NCBI RefSeq assembly: GCF_029714305.1
Contig: NZ_CP121647.1
Location: 6,158,501 to 6,222,500 of the forward strand
Length of the DNA stretch: 64,000 bases
From: Bradyrhizobium sp. CB3481
Lineage (GTDB): Bacteria > Pseudomonadota > Alphaproteobacteria > Rhizobiales > Xanthobacteraceae
Direction: 5' to 3'
Shown here: piece by piece, positions 49,506 to 58,993 of the stretch
Layout: every line of letters starts with the position of its first letter
Numbering within the stretch: position 1 is the stretch's first letter
The notes under the pieces: generated by a model
Seen by the model: the letters and a program-made list of their open reading frames with translations, nothing else
The model's database searches: none
Told to the model about the DNA's origin: nothing
Program-made: the position numbers and the translations under genes

Positions 49506-50374
49506 AGCGCGCCCTGACGTGGATCGGTGAGCGCACGCAGCGCGTCGCCGATGAGATTGAAGGAAAGCACGGTGAGGAACATCGCCGCCGCCGGCAGGAA
49601 GGCGAGCCGTGGCGCCACTTCGAGGCTCTCACGCCCCTCCCCGATCATGCTGCCCCAGCTCGATATCGGCGGTGGCACGCCGAGCCCGAGGAAGGACAAG
49701 GCGCCTTCGACCACGATGAGGACTGCAACGCCGAGCAGGAAGAACGCCAACAGCGGCAACATGACATTGGGCAAGAGTTCCCGCAGCAGGATGCGCGCAT
49801 GCGTCGCCCCCAAAGCCTGAGCTGCAATCACGAATTCACGTCGCGCCAGCGTAAGAGTCGCCGCACGAGCCACGCGCATAAAGGCGGGAACGCTGAGCAC
49901 GCCGAGAATGCAGGTCAGATAGAAGATCGATTGTCCGAGAAAGGCGGTCACGGCGAGCGCCAGGATCAAAGGCGGAAACGCCAGCAGCACATCCATGCTG
50001 CCGACCACCATCGTTTCGAACCGGCCACGGAAATAGCCCGCGAGCATGCCGAGCGCACCGCCGATGATGAGCCCAATCACCGACGCGCATATCCCGACCA
50101 CCAGCGATATCCGCGCCCCGTAGATCAACCTTGATAGCTCGTCGCGGCCAAGGCCGTCGGTCCCCAGCCAATGCTCTGCGGAGATTGGCGCGCGCCGCTC
50201 CAGCATGTCCATGTCGGTCGGACTCGGCAGCGGCAGCACGGGCGCAAGGATTGCGACCGCGAACATGAAAATCATCCAGCCAGTCGCCATCCAGAACAGC
50301 AGTCCCAACCGCCGTCCGCGCTTGGCAGGTTGCGCCGCGGCATCCTCGTCGAGCGTAAGTTCAAGCGTGGCCAT
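49502..50374 (-). CDS. Peptide-type ABC transporter permease (DppC class)
   Basis: Permease of 290 residues with six membrane segments. The DppC N-terminal segment is followed by HWLGTDGLGRDELSRLIYGARISL, a family hallmark region, and the EAA loop AAQALGATHARILLRELLPNV. LSFLGLGVPPPISSWGSMIGEG near the C-terminus is also diagnostic. It overlaps the end of the DppB-type gene by 14 bases and the DppD-type gene by four. Confidence 0.92.
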   Translation of the reverse strand: MATLELTLDEDAAAQPAKRGRRLGLLFWMATGWMIFMFAVAILAPVLPLPSPTDMDMLERRAPISAEHWLGTDGLGRDELSRLIYGARISLVVGICASVIGLIIGGALGMLAGYFRGRFETMVVGSMDVLLAFPPLILALAVTAFLGQSIFYLTCILGVLSVPAFMRVARAATLTLARREFVIAAQALGATHARILLRELLPNVMLPLLAFFLLGVAVLIVVEGALSFLGLGVPPPISSWGSMIGEGRESLEVAPRLAFLPAAAMFLTVLSFNLIGDALRALTDPRQGAL

Positions 50375-51311
50375 GGCGAATCCTGGGATCGAGAACTGCG
50401 TAGAGCAGGTCGACGATGAAGTTCATGATAACGAAGCCGGCGGCGACGATCAGCACCACGCCCTGCAGGATGATGAGGTCACGGGTGTAGATCGCGCCGA
50501 CCAGGAGACGGCCGATTCCCGGGAGTGCGAAGATCGTTTCCACGATCACCGTGCCGCCGATCAATCGCCCGATATTGATACCTGTTATCGTGACCAGCGT
50601 GAGCGATGAGGGTTTTAGCGCATGCACGAACAGGATGCGCGAGGCCTTCAGTCCCTTGGCTTTCGCCAGCGCGATATAATCTTCCTGCAGGGTCGCGATC
50701 ATATCAGAGCGCAGCACCCGCATGATCCCCGGCCATTCCGCGAGCGCCAGCGTCAGCGCCGGCAACACCATGAAGCGTAGGTTTGCGGCCGGATCTTCTG
50801 CAAACGGGACGTAGCCCGTTGCGGGCAGCCAGCGCAGTTCCACCGCAAACAGATAGATCAGCAGGATCGCGGACAGGAAAGCCGGCACCGAAAGCATGGC
50901 AAAGGCGCTGCCGGTCATGAAGCGGTCAAACCCGCTGCCGCTGCGGGCGGCGCAGACGATCGCCAGGGGAACGCCGATGACGAGGCCGATGATTTCGGCC
51001 AGAAGCATCAGCTCGATCGACACCGGCAGCCGTTCGGTCACGGCCTGCAGCACGGTTTGCCCGGTGCGGAACGATCGGCCGAAGTCGCCCTGCAGGATGT
51101 TGGCGAGCCAGCCGAAGTAACGGACATAAATCGGCTGATCGAGCCCCATGTCCTTGCGAAGAGCAGCAACGTTCTCCGGCGTCGCCTGATCGCCAAGTAT
51201 CACATAGGCGAGATCGCCCGGCAGCAGCGAAGCGATGAAGAACGTCAACAGCGATACGGCGATCAGCACCGGTACGAGGTACAGAAGCCTACGCGCAACA
51301 AACAACAGCAT
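50361..51311 (-). CDS. Peptide-type ABC transporter permease (DppB class)
   Basis: Permease of 316 residues, six membrane segments, LysR-unrelated DppB/OppB family. The N-terminus RLLYLVPVLIAVSLLTFFI, the LGLDQP-type segment DMGLDQPIYVRYFGWL, and the EAA loop AKAKGLKASRILFVHALKPSSL are visible. It starts six bases after the stop of the binding-protein gene and overlaps the DppC-type gene. Confidence 0.92.
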   Translation of the reverse strand: MLLFVARRLLYLVPVLIAVSLLTFFIASLLPGDLAYVILGDQATPENVAALRKDMGLDQPIYVRYFGWLANILQGDFGRSFRTGQTVLQAVTERLPVSIELMLLAEIIGLVIGVPLAIVCAARSGSGFDRFMTGSAFAMLSVPAFLSAILLIYLFAVELRWLPATGYVPFAEDPAANLRFMVLPALTLALAEWPGIMRVLRSDMIATLQEDYIALAKAKGLKASRILFVHALKPSSLTLVTITGINIGRLIGGTVIVETIFALPGIGRLLVGAIYTRDLIILQGVVLIVAAGFVIMNFIVDLLYAVLDPRIRHGHA

Positions 51312-51317
51312 GGAAGA

Positions 51318-52859
51318 TTATTCCAGCCAGGTGTCCGATACGTCGATTACTCCGTGGTAGATCTTGGGCAGGCCCTTCAGTTTGGAGGTAGCGATCGCAT
51401 AATAGGTATTCTGGAAGGTCCAGAACCATATCGCCTCCTTGTTCACGATGCGGCTGACCGCGCAATAGTCCTCGATCCGCTTCTGCAGATCGGCCGTGAC
51501 TCGTGCACGATCCAGTAGCCGGTCGAGCTCCGGATTGGAATAGTTTGCAAGCGCGACCGGACTGCCGGTACGGAAATTGGCGTACATCTGCGGATCGGGA
51601 TCGGCGAGATCGACGATCCGCCACCCTATGACCTGAAACTGGCGCATGAAGGCGCGTGGCGGGAACGTGGCCTGATCGATCTGCTCGATCTCCGCATTGG
51701 CCCCTGCCCGTTTCCAGAACTGCTGGAGCACCTGACCGATGGCGCGGCCGCGCGGCGTCGCGGTAACCAGAAACTTGAACTCGACCGGCTTGCCATAGTC
51801 CTTGATCAGCGCCTTTGCTTTCTCAAGGTCTTCGGGAAGCGCACCGTCGTCCTTGCACTTGACCCAGGAACCGTCGCCGTAAGGATTGCTGGCGGGTCGT
51901 GCGAGGCCATTGGTGATCGCCTGCGACATCTTCTTGCGGTCGAGTGCCATCACCAATGCCTGCCGCACGCGGACATCATCGAACGGTGCGACCTTAGTGT
52001 TGATGGCGTAAACCTGCGCGCCGGAGCCGGCGTAGGTGTGCACCTTCATCTTCGGGTCTTTCTGCGCCTTCATGACGTTGTCGGGGTCGTATTCATCAGC
52101 CCAGACGATGTCGGCTTCGCCCGACTGCAGGCTGGCAAAGCGCGACTGCGCATCCGGCAACGGCTTCAACACGATGCGGTCGAGATAGGGATGACCCTTG
52201 TTCCAATAATCCGGATTCTTTTCCAGCACCATGCGGTCGCCCGCGGCCCATGACTTCAGAATAAAGGGACCGGTGCCGACTGGGTTGCGGTTATAGTCGT
52301 CGCCCTTGGTCTTCCACGCCGTCGGCGAGTGGACAACGTTGTTTGAACTTTGAATGGTCATCAGCGCGGGCTGGTTCACCTGCGGATCGTTCAGATTATA
52401 GACCACCGTCAATTCGTCGGGCGCCTGCACGTTATTGACGTAGGCAATGTAAAAGGCACAGCGGCATTTGTTGGCAGGGTCTTTCTGCCGATCGAAATTT
52501 TCCTTGACCGCTTGCGCATTGAAAGGCGTGCCGTCGTGGAATTTGACGCCTGGCCGCAGCTTGAAAGTCCAGGTCTTGTAGTCGTCCGAATGCGTCCAGG
52601 ACAACGCCAGCTTCGGCACCGGTTTGCCATTGTCATCGAGCGCAACGAGCGTGTCGAAAATCGCTGCTGCCGCTGTTTCTGCCGATGTATCGTAAACTCC
52701 AACCTTCAGCGGATCGAATCCGGGAATATCGAGCTCAAGCCCGACGGTGATGCTGCCGCCCGCCTTCTGCGCACCGGCGGGCATAGCCGACAATGCCACG
52801 CCAAATCCCGCCACAAGAAATATTCGCGCGAGCGCGCTCGAACGGATCGCCGCTTTCAT
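51318..52859 (-). CDS. Peptide-type ABC transporter substrate-binding protein (SBP family 5)
   Basis: Periplasmic lipid-free binding protein of 513 residues. The signal peptide MKAAIRSSALARIFLVAGFG ends near AGAQ. SBP_bac_5 features include LALSWTHSDDYKTWTFKLRPGVKFHDGTPFNAQAVKENFDR (a region) and RQALVMALDRKKM. The start at 52859 has GGAGGA seven bases upstream. Family 5 proteins bind peptides, opines, nickel or glutathione; the sequence does not identify which. It leads the importer operon and lies 149 bases downstream of the CoA-transferase gene on the same strand. Confidence 0.92.
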   Translation of the reverse strand: MKAAIRSSALARIFLVAGFGVALSAMPAGAQKAGGSITVGLELDIPGFDPLKVGVYDTSAETAAAAIFDTLVALDDNGKPVPKLALSWTHSDDYKTWTFKLRPGVKFHDGTPFNAQAVKENFDRQKDPANKCRCAFYIAYVNNVQAPDELTVVYNLNDPQVNQPALMTIQSSNNVVHSPTAWKTKGDDYNRNPVGTGPFILKSWAAGDRMVLEKNPDYWNKGHPYLDRIVLKPLPDAQSRFASLQSGEADIVWADEYDPDNVMKAQKDPKMKVHTYAGSGAQVYAINTKVAPFDDVRVRQALVMALDRKKMSQAITNGLARPASNPYGDGSWVKCKDDGALPEDLEKAKALIKDYGKPVEFKFLVTATPRGRAIGQVLQQFWKRAGANAEIEQIDQATFPPRAFMRQFQVIGWRIVDLADPDPQMYANFRTGSPVALANYSNPELDRLLDRARVTADLQKRIEDYCAVSRIVNKEAIWFWTFQNTYYAIATSKLKGLPKIYHGVIDVSDTWLE

Positions 52860-53008
52860 TGATATTCCTCCCGATGTGCCGTTCGTCCGGTGTTCCGGAT
52901 CGTCGATGCTTGCCCGCAAGATTGTCCGGAAACGCAGTCGCGGGCAAGGCCGATCACACGCGGCGGGTGAAAAGCCGCAGGTTCATATTTCGCTATGCGG
53001 ACCGCGCG

Positions 53009-54214
53009 TCAGGCGCGCGCAGTTTCCTGTGCCTTGCCGGCGAAGGCCGCGATCTCATCCTCCGAAAGGCCGGTCTCTTTCAGATAGGCGCGCGTGTGCT
53101 CGCCGAGCGTCGACATGCGCGGCGCCGCCGACACCCTGGCAGCGGACATGCGGAACGGCAGATTGAGCACCTTGAACGTGCCGCCGCCGTCCTCGACCTC
53201 GGCGAGCGCGCCGCGATGGGCGATCTGCGGATCGCGCAGCGCCTCGGCGACGGTGCGGTAGGCCGACGAGGGAACGCCCTGTGCGTTAAGCGCGGCGAGA
53301 CATTGCGCCGTGGTCACGGTGCGCGACCATGCCTCGACGCCTTCGATCAGGCTTACCCAGTTTTCTCGCCGATCGGAATATTTGGCAAAGCGCGGATCGC
53401 TGATCCACTCGGGATGACCAATCACCTGCATCAGGCTCTGGAACGTTTTCTCGCTGGCGATCGCCATCATCACGTAGCCGTCGGTGGTCTCGATCGGGCC
53501 GAACGTCGGCCGCTGCGTCGGCTTCACCTCGAATTGCGACCATTGCACTTCGTTCAGCGTCAGGCTCAGCATCGATTCGAGCATCGAGACGTCGATGTGC
53601 TGGCCCTGTCCGGTCGACGCGCGCTGATAGAGCGCGGCGGAAACCGCGCCGAATGCGTAGACGCCGGTCAGCACGTCGGCAAGATAAATGCCGCAATAGT
53701 CCGGCCGGCTGCGACCGGGCTGGTAGGCCAGATGCGCCATATCATAACCGGAGGCGGCGTGAATCACCGGTGCATAGGCCGGCAATTCCGCCGACGGGCC
53801 GGTCTGGCCGTATCCGGAGATCGAGCAATAGACCAGTTTCGGATTGAGAGCATGCAGGGAGGCATAATCGAGCTTCAATCGCCGCATCACGCCGGGCCGG
53901 AAGTTCTCGATCAGCACGTCCGCGGTCGCGACCAGCCGGCGCACGGCCTCCAGTCCCTTTGGCGATTTCAGATCCAGCACGAGGCTCCTCTTGCCGACAT
54001 TGAGCTGGCCGAACGCGGTCGAGCAGTTATTACGTACCGGCGGGCGGGTGCGCATCGTCTCGCCCTCCTCGGTCTCGATCTTGATAACCTCCGCTCCCGT
54101 ATCGGCGAGCATTCGTGTACAATGCGGCCCGGCAATCGTGGTTGAGAAATCGAGGACCCGCAGGCCTGCGAAGCTGCCTGTCAAATTCCTCTGATCATTG
54201 CCGGCTATGGTCAT
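53009..54214 (-). CDS. CaiB/BaiF family (class III) CoA transferase
   Basis: CoA transferase of 401 residues. Family features are GLRVLDFSTTIAGPHCTRMLADTGAEVIKIE at the start (a region), NVGKRSLVLDLKSPKG, IENFRPGVMRRL, and the catalytic aspartate in YLADVLTGVYAFGAV with GQGQHIDVSMLESM after it. It moves CoA between carboxylic acids such as oxalate, formate, succinate or aromatic acids; the partner acid is unknown. The ATG at 54214 has GGAG about nine bases upstream; an upstream frame has no match. It is upstream of the peptide-type ABC genes on the same strand. Confidence 0.92.
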   Translation of the reverse strand: MTIAGNDQRNLTGSFAGLRVLDFSTTIAGPHCTRMLADTGAEVIKIETEEGETMRTRPPVRNNCSTAFGQLNVGKRSLVLDLKSPKGLEAVRRLVATADVLIENFRPGVMRRLKLDYASLHALNPKLVYCSISGYGQTGPSAELPAYAPVIHAASGYDMAHLAYQPGRSRPDYCGIYLADVLTGVYAFGAVSAALYQRASTGQGQHIDVSMLESMLSLTLNEVQWSQFEVKPTQRPTFGPIETTDGYVMMAIASEKTFQSLMQVIGHPEWISDPRFAKYSDRRENWVSLIEGVEAWSRTVTTAQCLAALNAQGVPSSAYRTVAEALRDPQIAHRGALAEVEDGGGTFKVLNLPFRMSAARVSAAPRMSTLGEHTRAYLKETGLSEDEIAAFAGKAQETARA

Positions 54215-54407
54215 TTCGTAACGCTCCTTCGGCCGTTGGCGGCCCTTCGTTTTTGGTGGCGGCCGTGACCCTAAATTGTGCAGCCTCGTCAGGAAAGTGG
54301 TTCCCATAGGAACGACGGCCCGAAGCGCGCGTTGTACGTCTCGAAGTTGGACCCATTCTTGCATTGCTCTCATTGAGTTTCGTGACGGCTGGTACGAGGA
54401 CGTTGCC

Positions 54408-55859
54408 TTGAAGGTCTTGTTCGTCACCACTGAAATGGATGACTTCATCCGCGTAGGCGGTCTTGCCGCGGTTTCCGCGGCCCTACCGCGGGCGCTGCGC
54501 CGCTGGAGCGACGTCCGCATTATGCTGCCGGGCTATCACGACGTCGTCGAGCAGCTCACCCACATTGAAATCGTTGGGGAATGCCCCGCCCTGGCGGAGA
54601 TGCCGGCCTGCCTGCTCGGAAGGGCCGCCACTAAGGATGGTCTGCCGGTCTATGTTCTGATCTGCCCAGAACTTTACGACCGGCCGGGCAACCCCTATGG
54701 CGACGAATCTGGACGCGACTGGCCGGATAATGACATCAGGTTCGGCCGCTTCGCCTCCGCCGCCGCCGAGCTTGCCGCAGGCAGCCTGGACAAGAATTGG
54801 GCAGCAGACCTGATCCATGCCAATGATTGGCAGGCCGCATTGGCGCCGGCCTATCTGGCTTGGAGGGGCTCGAGGATTCCCTCGATCCTGACCATCCACA
54901 ATCTCGCCTATCAGGGCCTGTTCCCGCCGGACTCGCTGCGGCGGATCGGAGCACCGGAGAGCTCGTTCCACATCGACGGGCTGGAATTCTACGACCACAT
55001 GTCGTTCCTGAAAGGCGGCCTCGTCTATGCTTCGCACCTGACCACAGTCAGCGCCACCTACGCCAGGGAGATCACGACGCGCGAACTTGGCTGCGGGCTG
55101 GAAGGCCTGCTGCAGAAGCGCTCGAACGCCGCGCAGCTGACTGGTATTCTGAACGGCATCGACGAAAGCTGGGATCCCAGCGCCTGCGCGCAGCTGGCAC
55201 AGACCTTTGCCCCCGGCGATTGGGAAGGCAAGCAGGCCAATGCCGACTATGTCCGCAAGCAGTTTGGCCTGGCGCTGACACGCGGCCCGCTGTTTGCCCT
55301 TGTCGCCCGTCTGGTGCACCAGAAGGGCGTCGACCTCGTGCTGCATGCTGCCGACGAAATCATCGAGGCCGGTGGACAGATCGTGGTGACCGGCAGCGGT
55401 GAGCCGCAGATCGAACAGGCGCTGGTCGATGCGCATCGCCGCAGGCCGGATGCGATCGGCGTCGTCATCGGCTTCAACGACGCGCAGGCCCGGCGCATGT
55501 TCGCCGGCAGCGATTTCACGCTGATGCCCTCGCGGTTCGAGCCGTGCGGGCTGAGCCAGATGTACGCGCAGCGGTTCGGATCGCTGCCGATCGGCCATCA
55601 GACCGGAGGTCTAGCGGAAACCATCAAGGACGGCGAAACCGGATTCCTGTTTGCAAAGCCGTCGCCGGAGTCTTTCCTCGGCGGCGTCAGGCGTGCGTTC
55701 GACGCTTTCCGTGCCAAGGACAAGCTCGATGCGATGCGGCGCAGCGCCATGGCCCGCTCGTTCAGCTGGGACCTCTCCGCTTCGCTTTACAGCGCGCTGT
55801 ACCGCAAGACGATCGCGCCCTCCATCGTGACCACGGCTACTCCGCTGCTTCCGGCATGA
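54408..55859 (+). CDS. glgA: Glycogen synthase GlgA (TTG start)
   Basis: ADP-glucose-dependent starch/glycogen synthase of 483 residues (GT5). The substrate motif RVGGLAAVSAALPRAL (16-31) is the family KxGGLxxV box with K replaced by R. Other GT5 features are VLFVTTEM at the start, HANDWQAAL, TIHNLAYQG, VARLVHQKGVDL, and MPSRFEPCGLSQMYAQRFGSLPI with the second GGLAET box. No ATG fits; TTG at 54408 has GAGGA eight bases upstream and lies exactly where the family begins. Other glycogen genes are not in the window. Its 3' end overlaps the convergent phospholipase gene by 23 bases. Confidence 0.9.
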   Translation: MKVLFVTTEMDDFIRVGGLAAVSAALPRALRRWSDVRIMLPGYHDVVEQLTHIEIVGECPALAEMPACLLGRAATKDGLPVYVLICPELYDRPGNPYGDESGRDWPDNDIRFGRFASAAAELAAGSLDKNWAADLIHANDWQAALAPAYLAWRGSRIPSILTIHNLAYQGLFPPDSLRRIGAPESSFHIDGLEFYDHMSFLKGGLVYASHLTTVSATYAREITTRELGCGLEGLLQKRSNAAQLTGILNGIDESWDPSACAQLAQTFAPGDWEGKQANADYVRKQFGLALTRGPLFALVARLVHQKGVDLVLHAADEIIEAGGQIVVTGSGEPQIEQALVDAHRRRPDAIGVVIGFNDAQARRMFAGSDFTLMPSRFEPCGLSQMYAQRFGSLPIGHQTGGLAETIKDGETGFLFAKPSPESFLGGVRRAFDAFRAKDKLDAMRRSAMARSFSWDLSASLYSALYRKTIAPSIVTTATPLLPA

Positions 55860-56988
55860 CTTCCATCTGCTCGTGGAGCACGACGCCCGACAGCGGATCG
55901 AATTCGCCAACCCACGGCTTTCTTTCGAGCACCGCTTTGGTGTGGCGGTAACCGGCGTCCCAGCGCTGCATGATGCCGGACGGGCTGAAGTCGATATCCT
56001 TGGTGTGATCCTCGCGGCTGAGCTGCGGCGCAAGCAGCCGCACGACGTGCATTCGCGTCGGACAGCCGTAACCGGCAAGCTCCCGCACGGCCTCGCTGTT
56101 GCGCTCGGCCTCCGGCAGGCGCGCGGCAAGCTGGTTGATGACATGACGCAGCCGATGCGCCTGCTGCTGGCGGGCGATGTGGCTGGCAATCCGGCTGGAA
56201 TATTGCACATCCTTGTGGCGGTTCAGCACCTCCGCCATCGTGGTCGGCTCAGGTCCCGCCGGATTCCACAGATGCACGGCGAAGATCAGCGAATTCTTGC
56301 GCGGATTATCGTCGAACACGGCTTCCGTCGGCGTGTTCGACAGGATGCCACCGTCCCAGTAAAGCTCGCCGTCGATGCGGATCGCAGGGAAGGCCGGCGG
56401 CAATGCGCCGGAGGCCATGACATGCTTGACGCCAAGCTTGCCATCCCGGCTGTCGAAATATCGCATCTGGCTGGTGCGGACATGCGCGGCGCCGACGGTC
56501 AGGCGCGGCGTGCATTGATTGACCAAATTGAAGTCGACCAGCTCCGTCAACGTCTGCTCCAGCGGCGCGGTGGAATAATAGCCGGCATGGTCGGACCCGA
56601 GCGGATAGGAGTCGCCGGCATGGGCCAGCGGGTTGGGCCGGAAGAAGCCGGGAATGCCGTGGGTCACGGTCGACCAGTAAGCGAGCTTTTCGTTGAAGCC
56701 CGGAAAGATATCGCGAAAGCTCCAGAGCGGATTCTGTTCCATCCGCTTCCAGAATTCGCGGAGCCGCGGCAGGCGGTTGTGCGGCAGATTGCCTGCGATC
56801 ATGCCGGCGTTGATGGCGCCGATCGAGGTGCCGATAATCCAGTCCGGCTCGATGCCGGCCTCGCTCAGCGCCTGATAGACGCCAGCCTGATAGGAGCCGA
56901 GCGCGCCGCCGCCCTGAAGCACCAGAACGACCTGGCTGGCCCGCGCGCCGACGTGAGGCGATATACAGACTTCGCTTGCCTTGTGCAT
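55837..56988 (-). CDS. Patatin-like phospholipase (DUF3734-type C-terminus)
   Basis: Lipid acyl hydrolase of 383 residues. The oxyanion glycines are QGGGALGSYQAGV, the nucleophile is S55 in IGTSIGAINAG, and the catalytic aspartate is in YWDGGILSNTP. The C-terminal 120 residues (HKDVQYSSRIASHIARQQQ...) match the extra domain found with alphaproteobacterial patatins. The start at 56988 has GGAG six bases upstream and directly follows the 3-hydroxybutyrate dehydrogenase gene. This pairing occurs in other rhizobia, which suggests a role in polyhydroxybutyrate or lipid turnover; that is inference. Confidence 0.9.
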   Translation of the reverse strand: MHKASEVCISPHVGARASQVVLVLQGGGALGSYQAGVYQALSEAGIEPDWIIGTSIGAINAGMIAGNLPHNRLPRLREFWKRMEQNPLWSFRDIFPGFNEKLAYWSTVTHGIPGFFRPNPLAHAGDSYPLGSDHAGYYSTAPLEQTLTELVDFNLVNQCTPRLTVGAAHVRTSQMRYFDSRDGKLGVKHVMASGALPPAFPAIRIDGELYWDGGILSNTPTEAVFDDNPRKNSLIFAVHLWNPAGPEPTTMAEVLNRHKDVQYSSRIASHIARQQQAHRLRHVINQLAARLPEAERNSEAVRELAGYGCPTRMHVVRLLAPQLSREDHTKDIDFSPSGIMQRWDAGYRHTKAVLERKPWVGEFDPLSGVVLHEQMEVMPEAAE

Positions 56989-57011
56989 GACACGCTCCTC
57001 GATCCTCTTTC

Positions 57012-57836
57012 TCAATGCGCGGTCCAGCCGCCGTCGACCGGCAGGGCGATGCCCGTGATTGACGCCGCGGCGTCGGTAGCGAGAAAAACCGTCAGCGCGC
57101 CCAACTCTTCGACGGTGGCGAAGCGCTTGTTCGGCTGCTGCGCCAGCAGCACGTCGTGGATGATCTTTTCGCGGGAAATGCCGTGCGCCTTGGCCTGGCC
57201 ATCGATCTGCGCCTCGACCAGCGGAGTGTAGACGTAGCCCGGGCAGATCGCATTGCAGGTGATGCCGTCTTCCGCCGTCTCCAGCGCGGTCACCTTGGTC
57301 AGCCCGACAATGCCGTGCTTGGCCGCGACATAGGCTGCCTTGAAGGGCGAAGCGACCAGACCATGCGCCGAGGCGATGTTGATGATGCGGCCGAACACGT
57401 TCTGGCGCATTGCCGGCAGCGCCAGGCGCGTGGTGTGGAATGCCGACGAGAGGTTGATCGACAAAATCGCATCCCACTTTTCGACCGGAAATTGCTCGAG
57501 CGGCGCGACGTGCTGGATGCCGGCATTGTTGACGACAATATCGAGCCGGCCGTGACTGGCGACGGCCGACGCGATCATCTCGGCGATCGCCTGATGGCTC
57601 GTCATGTCGGCCGCGGAATAGCTGACTGCGACGCCGAAATCGGCCTCGATTTGATCGCGGGTTTTGGCGATCTCGGCCGCAATGCCGAGGCCGTTCAGAA
57701 CCACCGCCGAGCCGGCCTCCGCCAGCGCCCGGGCGATCCCGAGCCCGATACCGCTGGTCGATCCCGTCACGAGGGAGACCTTGCCGGCCAGCGGGCGCGC
57801 GGCCGCAACACCCCGGGTTTTAAGCTGGATATTCAT
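57012..57836 (-). CDS. bdhA: D-3-hydroxybutyrate dehydrogenase
   Basis: Short-chain dehydrogenase of 274 residues interconverting 3-hydroxybutyrate and acetoacetate with NAD. The cofactor motif is TGSTSGIG (24-31), NNAG follows, and the Ser-Tyr-Lys triad lies in NIASAHGLVAS...AAYVAAKHG. The LLAQQPNKRF segment is characteristic of this enzyme subgroup. The ATG at 57836 has AAAGGAT about seven bases upstream. It is 23 bases ahead of the patatin gene, and divergent from a LysR regulator with a symmetric LysR box between them. It probably serves breakdown of polyhydroxybutyrate. Confidence 0.92.
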   Translation of the reverse strand: MNIQLKTRGVAAARPLAGKVSLVTGSTSGIGLGIARALAEAGSAVVLNGLGIAAEIAKTRDQIEADFGVAVSYSAADMTSHQAIAEMIASAVASHGRLDIVVNNAGIQHVAPLEQFPVEKWDAILSINLSSAFHTTRLALPAMRQNVFGRIINIASAHGLVASPFKAAYVAAKHGIVGLTKVTALETAEDGITCNAICPGYVYTPLVEAQIDGQAKAHGISREKIIHDVLLAQQPNKRFATVEELGALTVFLATDAAASITGIALPVDGGWTAH

Positions 57837-57919
57837 GGCGGATCCTTTCGGGTGGAATTTCGCTGCCGCCACCCTGCCAGGTCGCATTCACTTGATGAAA
57901 TGCCGTTTGGCTTCTAAAA

Positions 57920-57938
57920 CCATAGGCCGGCGCTATGG
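57920..57938. promoter_or_regulatory. LysR-type operator between bdhA and its divergent regulator
   Basis: CCATAG (57920-57925) and CTATGG (57933-57938) form a perfect dyad with seven bases between, containing the classical LysR T-N11-A pattern (T57923, A57935). A further TATGG half-site follows on the right. It lies in the 167-base spacer between bdhA and the LysR gene, the expected place for an autoregulatory and activating site. Confidence 0.65.
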
Positions 57939-58003
57939 CGGTTATGGTGTCATCGCCTGCTGCGATCGGTTACGGTGCGAGCCAGACAGACCGGGGCACG
58001 GCC

Positions 58004-58897
58004 ATGGAGATGCATCAGGTTCGCTATTTTCTCGCGGTTGCGCGCGTGCTCAACTTCACGCGCGCCGCCGACGAGTGCAACGTCACCCAGCCGTCGCTGA
58101 CGCGGGCGATCAAGCAGTTGGAGGCCGAGCTTGGCGGCGACCTGTTTCGCCGCGAGCGTCCTGCCGCGCAGTTGACCGAGCTCGGCCAGCGCATGCATCC
58201 CTTGCTCAAGCAATGTTACGAGGCGGCGACCGGCGCGCGCGAACTGGCCTCATCCTTCAAAAGCGGCGAGGTCGGCGCACTCCGGATCGCGCTGACCCAT
58301 TCCGTCGATCTGTCGTTGCTGATTCCGCATCTCGACCAGATCAAGCGGATGTTCAACCGCCTGGAATTTCGCTTCCTGCGCGGCAATGCCCGCGAGGTCG
58401 CCGAATATCTCAAGCGAGGCGAAGCCGAACTCGGCATCGCCGCCGAAATCAGCGAGGAATGGGACCGCCTCGATACCTGGCCGCTGTTCACCGAGAGCTT
58501 TCAACTCGCCGTCAGCAGGAACCATCCATTGGCGGCGCGCGAGAAGATCGATTTCGGCGATCTGCGCGCCGAGCAACTCTTATCGCGAAATTATTGCGAG
58601 CACGCCGCGCGCGTGAACGGTACGCTACGCGAACACGGCCTCGACGTCGACCGCTGCCATGAGATCGCTTCCGAGCGCGACCTGATCGAACTGCTGGAAG
58701 CCGATATCGGCGTTGCCGTGGTGCCCGATACCGCATCCCTGCCGCCGACGCTGAAGCGCGCAAGCGTTGAAGGGCTGGATGCGCGGCGCACGATAAATCT
58801 CTACGGCGTCGCCGGGCGCGAACGGACGGCCGTGGCATCCACGGTGATGCGGATGCTGCGCGGCGCCGACTGGCAGCATGTCATCGGCAAGACGTAG
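58004..58897 (+). CDS. LysR family transcriptional regulator
   Basis: Full-length LysR protein of 297 residues. The N-terminal winged helix is MEMHQVRYFLAVARVLNFTRAADECNVTQPSLTRAIKQLE (a region), followed by the effector-binding domain (about 93-290). The pattern FTRAADECNVTQPSLTRAI is close to regulators of the CbbR/OxyR-like set that begin MEMHQ. I take the first ATG of the MEM pair at 58004. It is divergent from bdhA-patatin and probably controls them through the dyad at 57920-57938. Confidence 0.9.
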   Translation: MEMHQVRYFLAVARVLNFTRAADECNVTQPSLTRAIKQLEAELGGDLFRRERPAAQLTELGQRMHPLLKQCYEAATGARELASSFKSGEVGALRIALTHSVDLSLLIPHLDQIKRMFNRLEFRFLRGNAREVAEYLKRGEAELGIAAEISEEWDRLDTWPLFTESFQLAVSRNHPLAAREKIDFGDLRAEQLLSRNYCEHAARVNGTLREHGLDVDRCHEIASERDLIELLEADIGVAVVPDTASLPPTLKRASVEGLDARRTINLYGVAGRERTAVASTVMRMLRGADWQHVIGKT

Positions 58898-58993
58898 GCG
58901 TCTGGAGAATACGGGACGTACGGCCGGAGGGAACCCTCGTTTCCGGGCCGCGTTTTAATCTCAAGCAAGTTCCCTACCTCCGGGAGGACAGCC

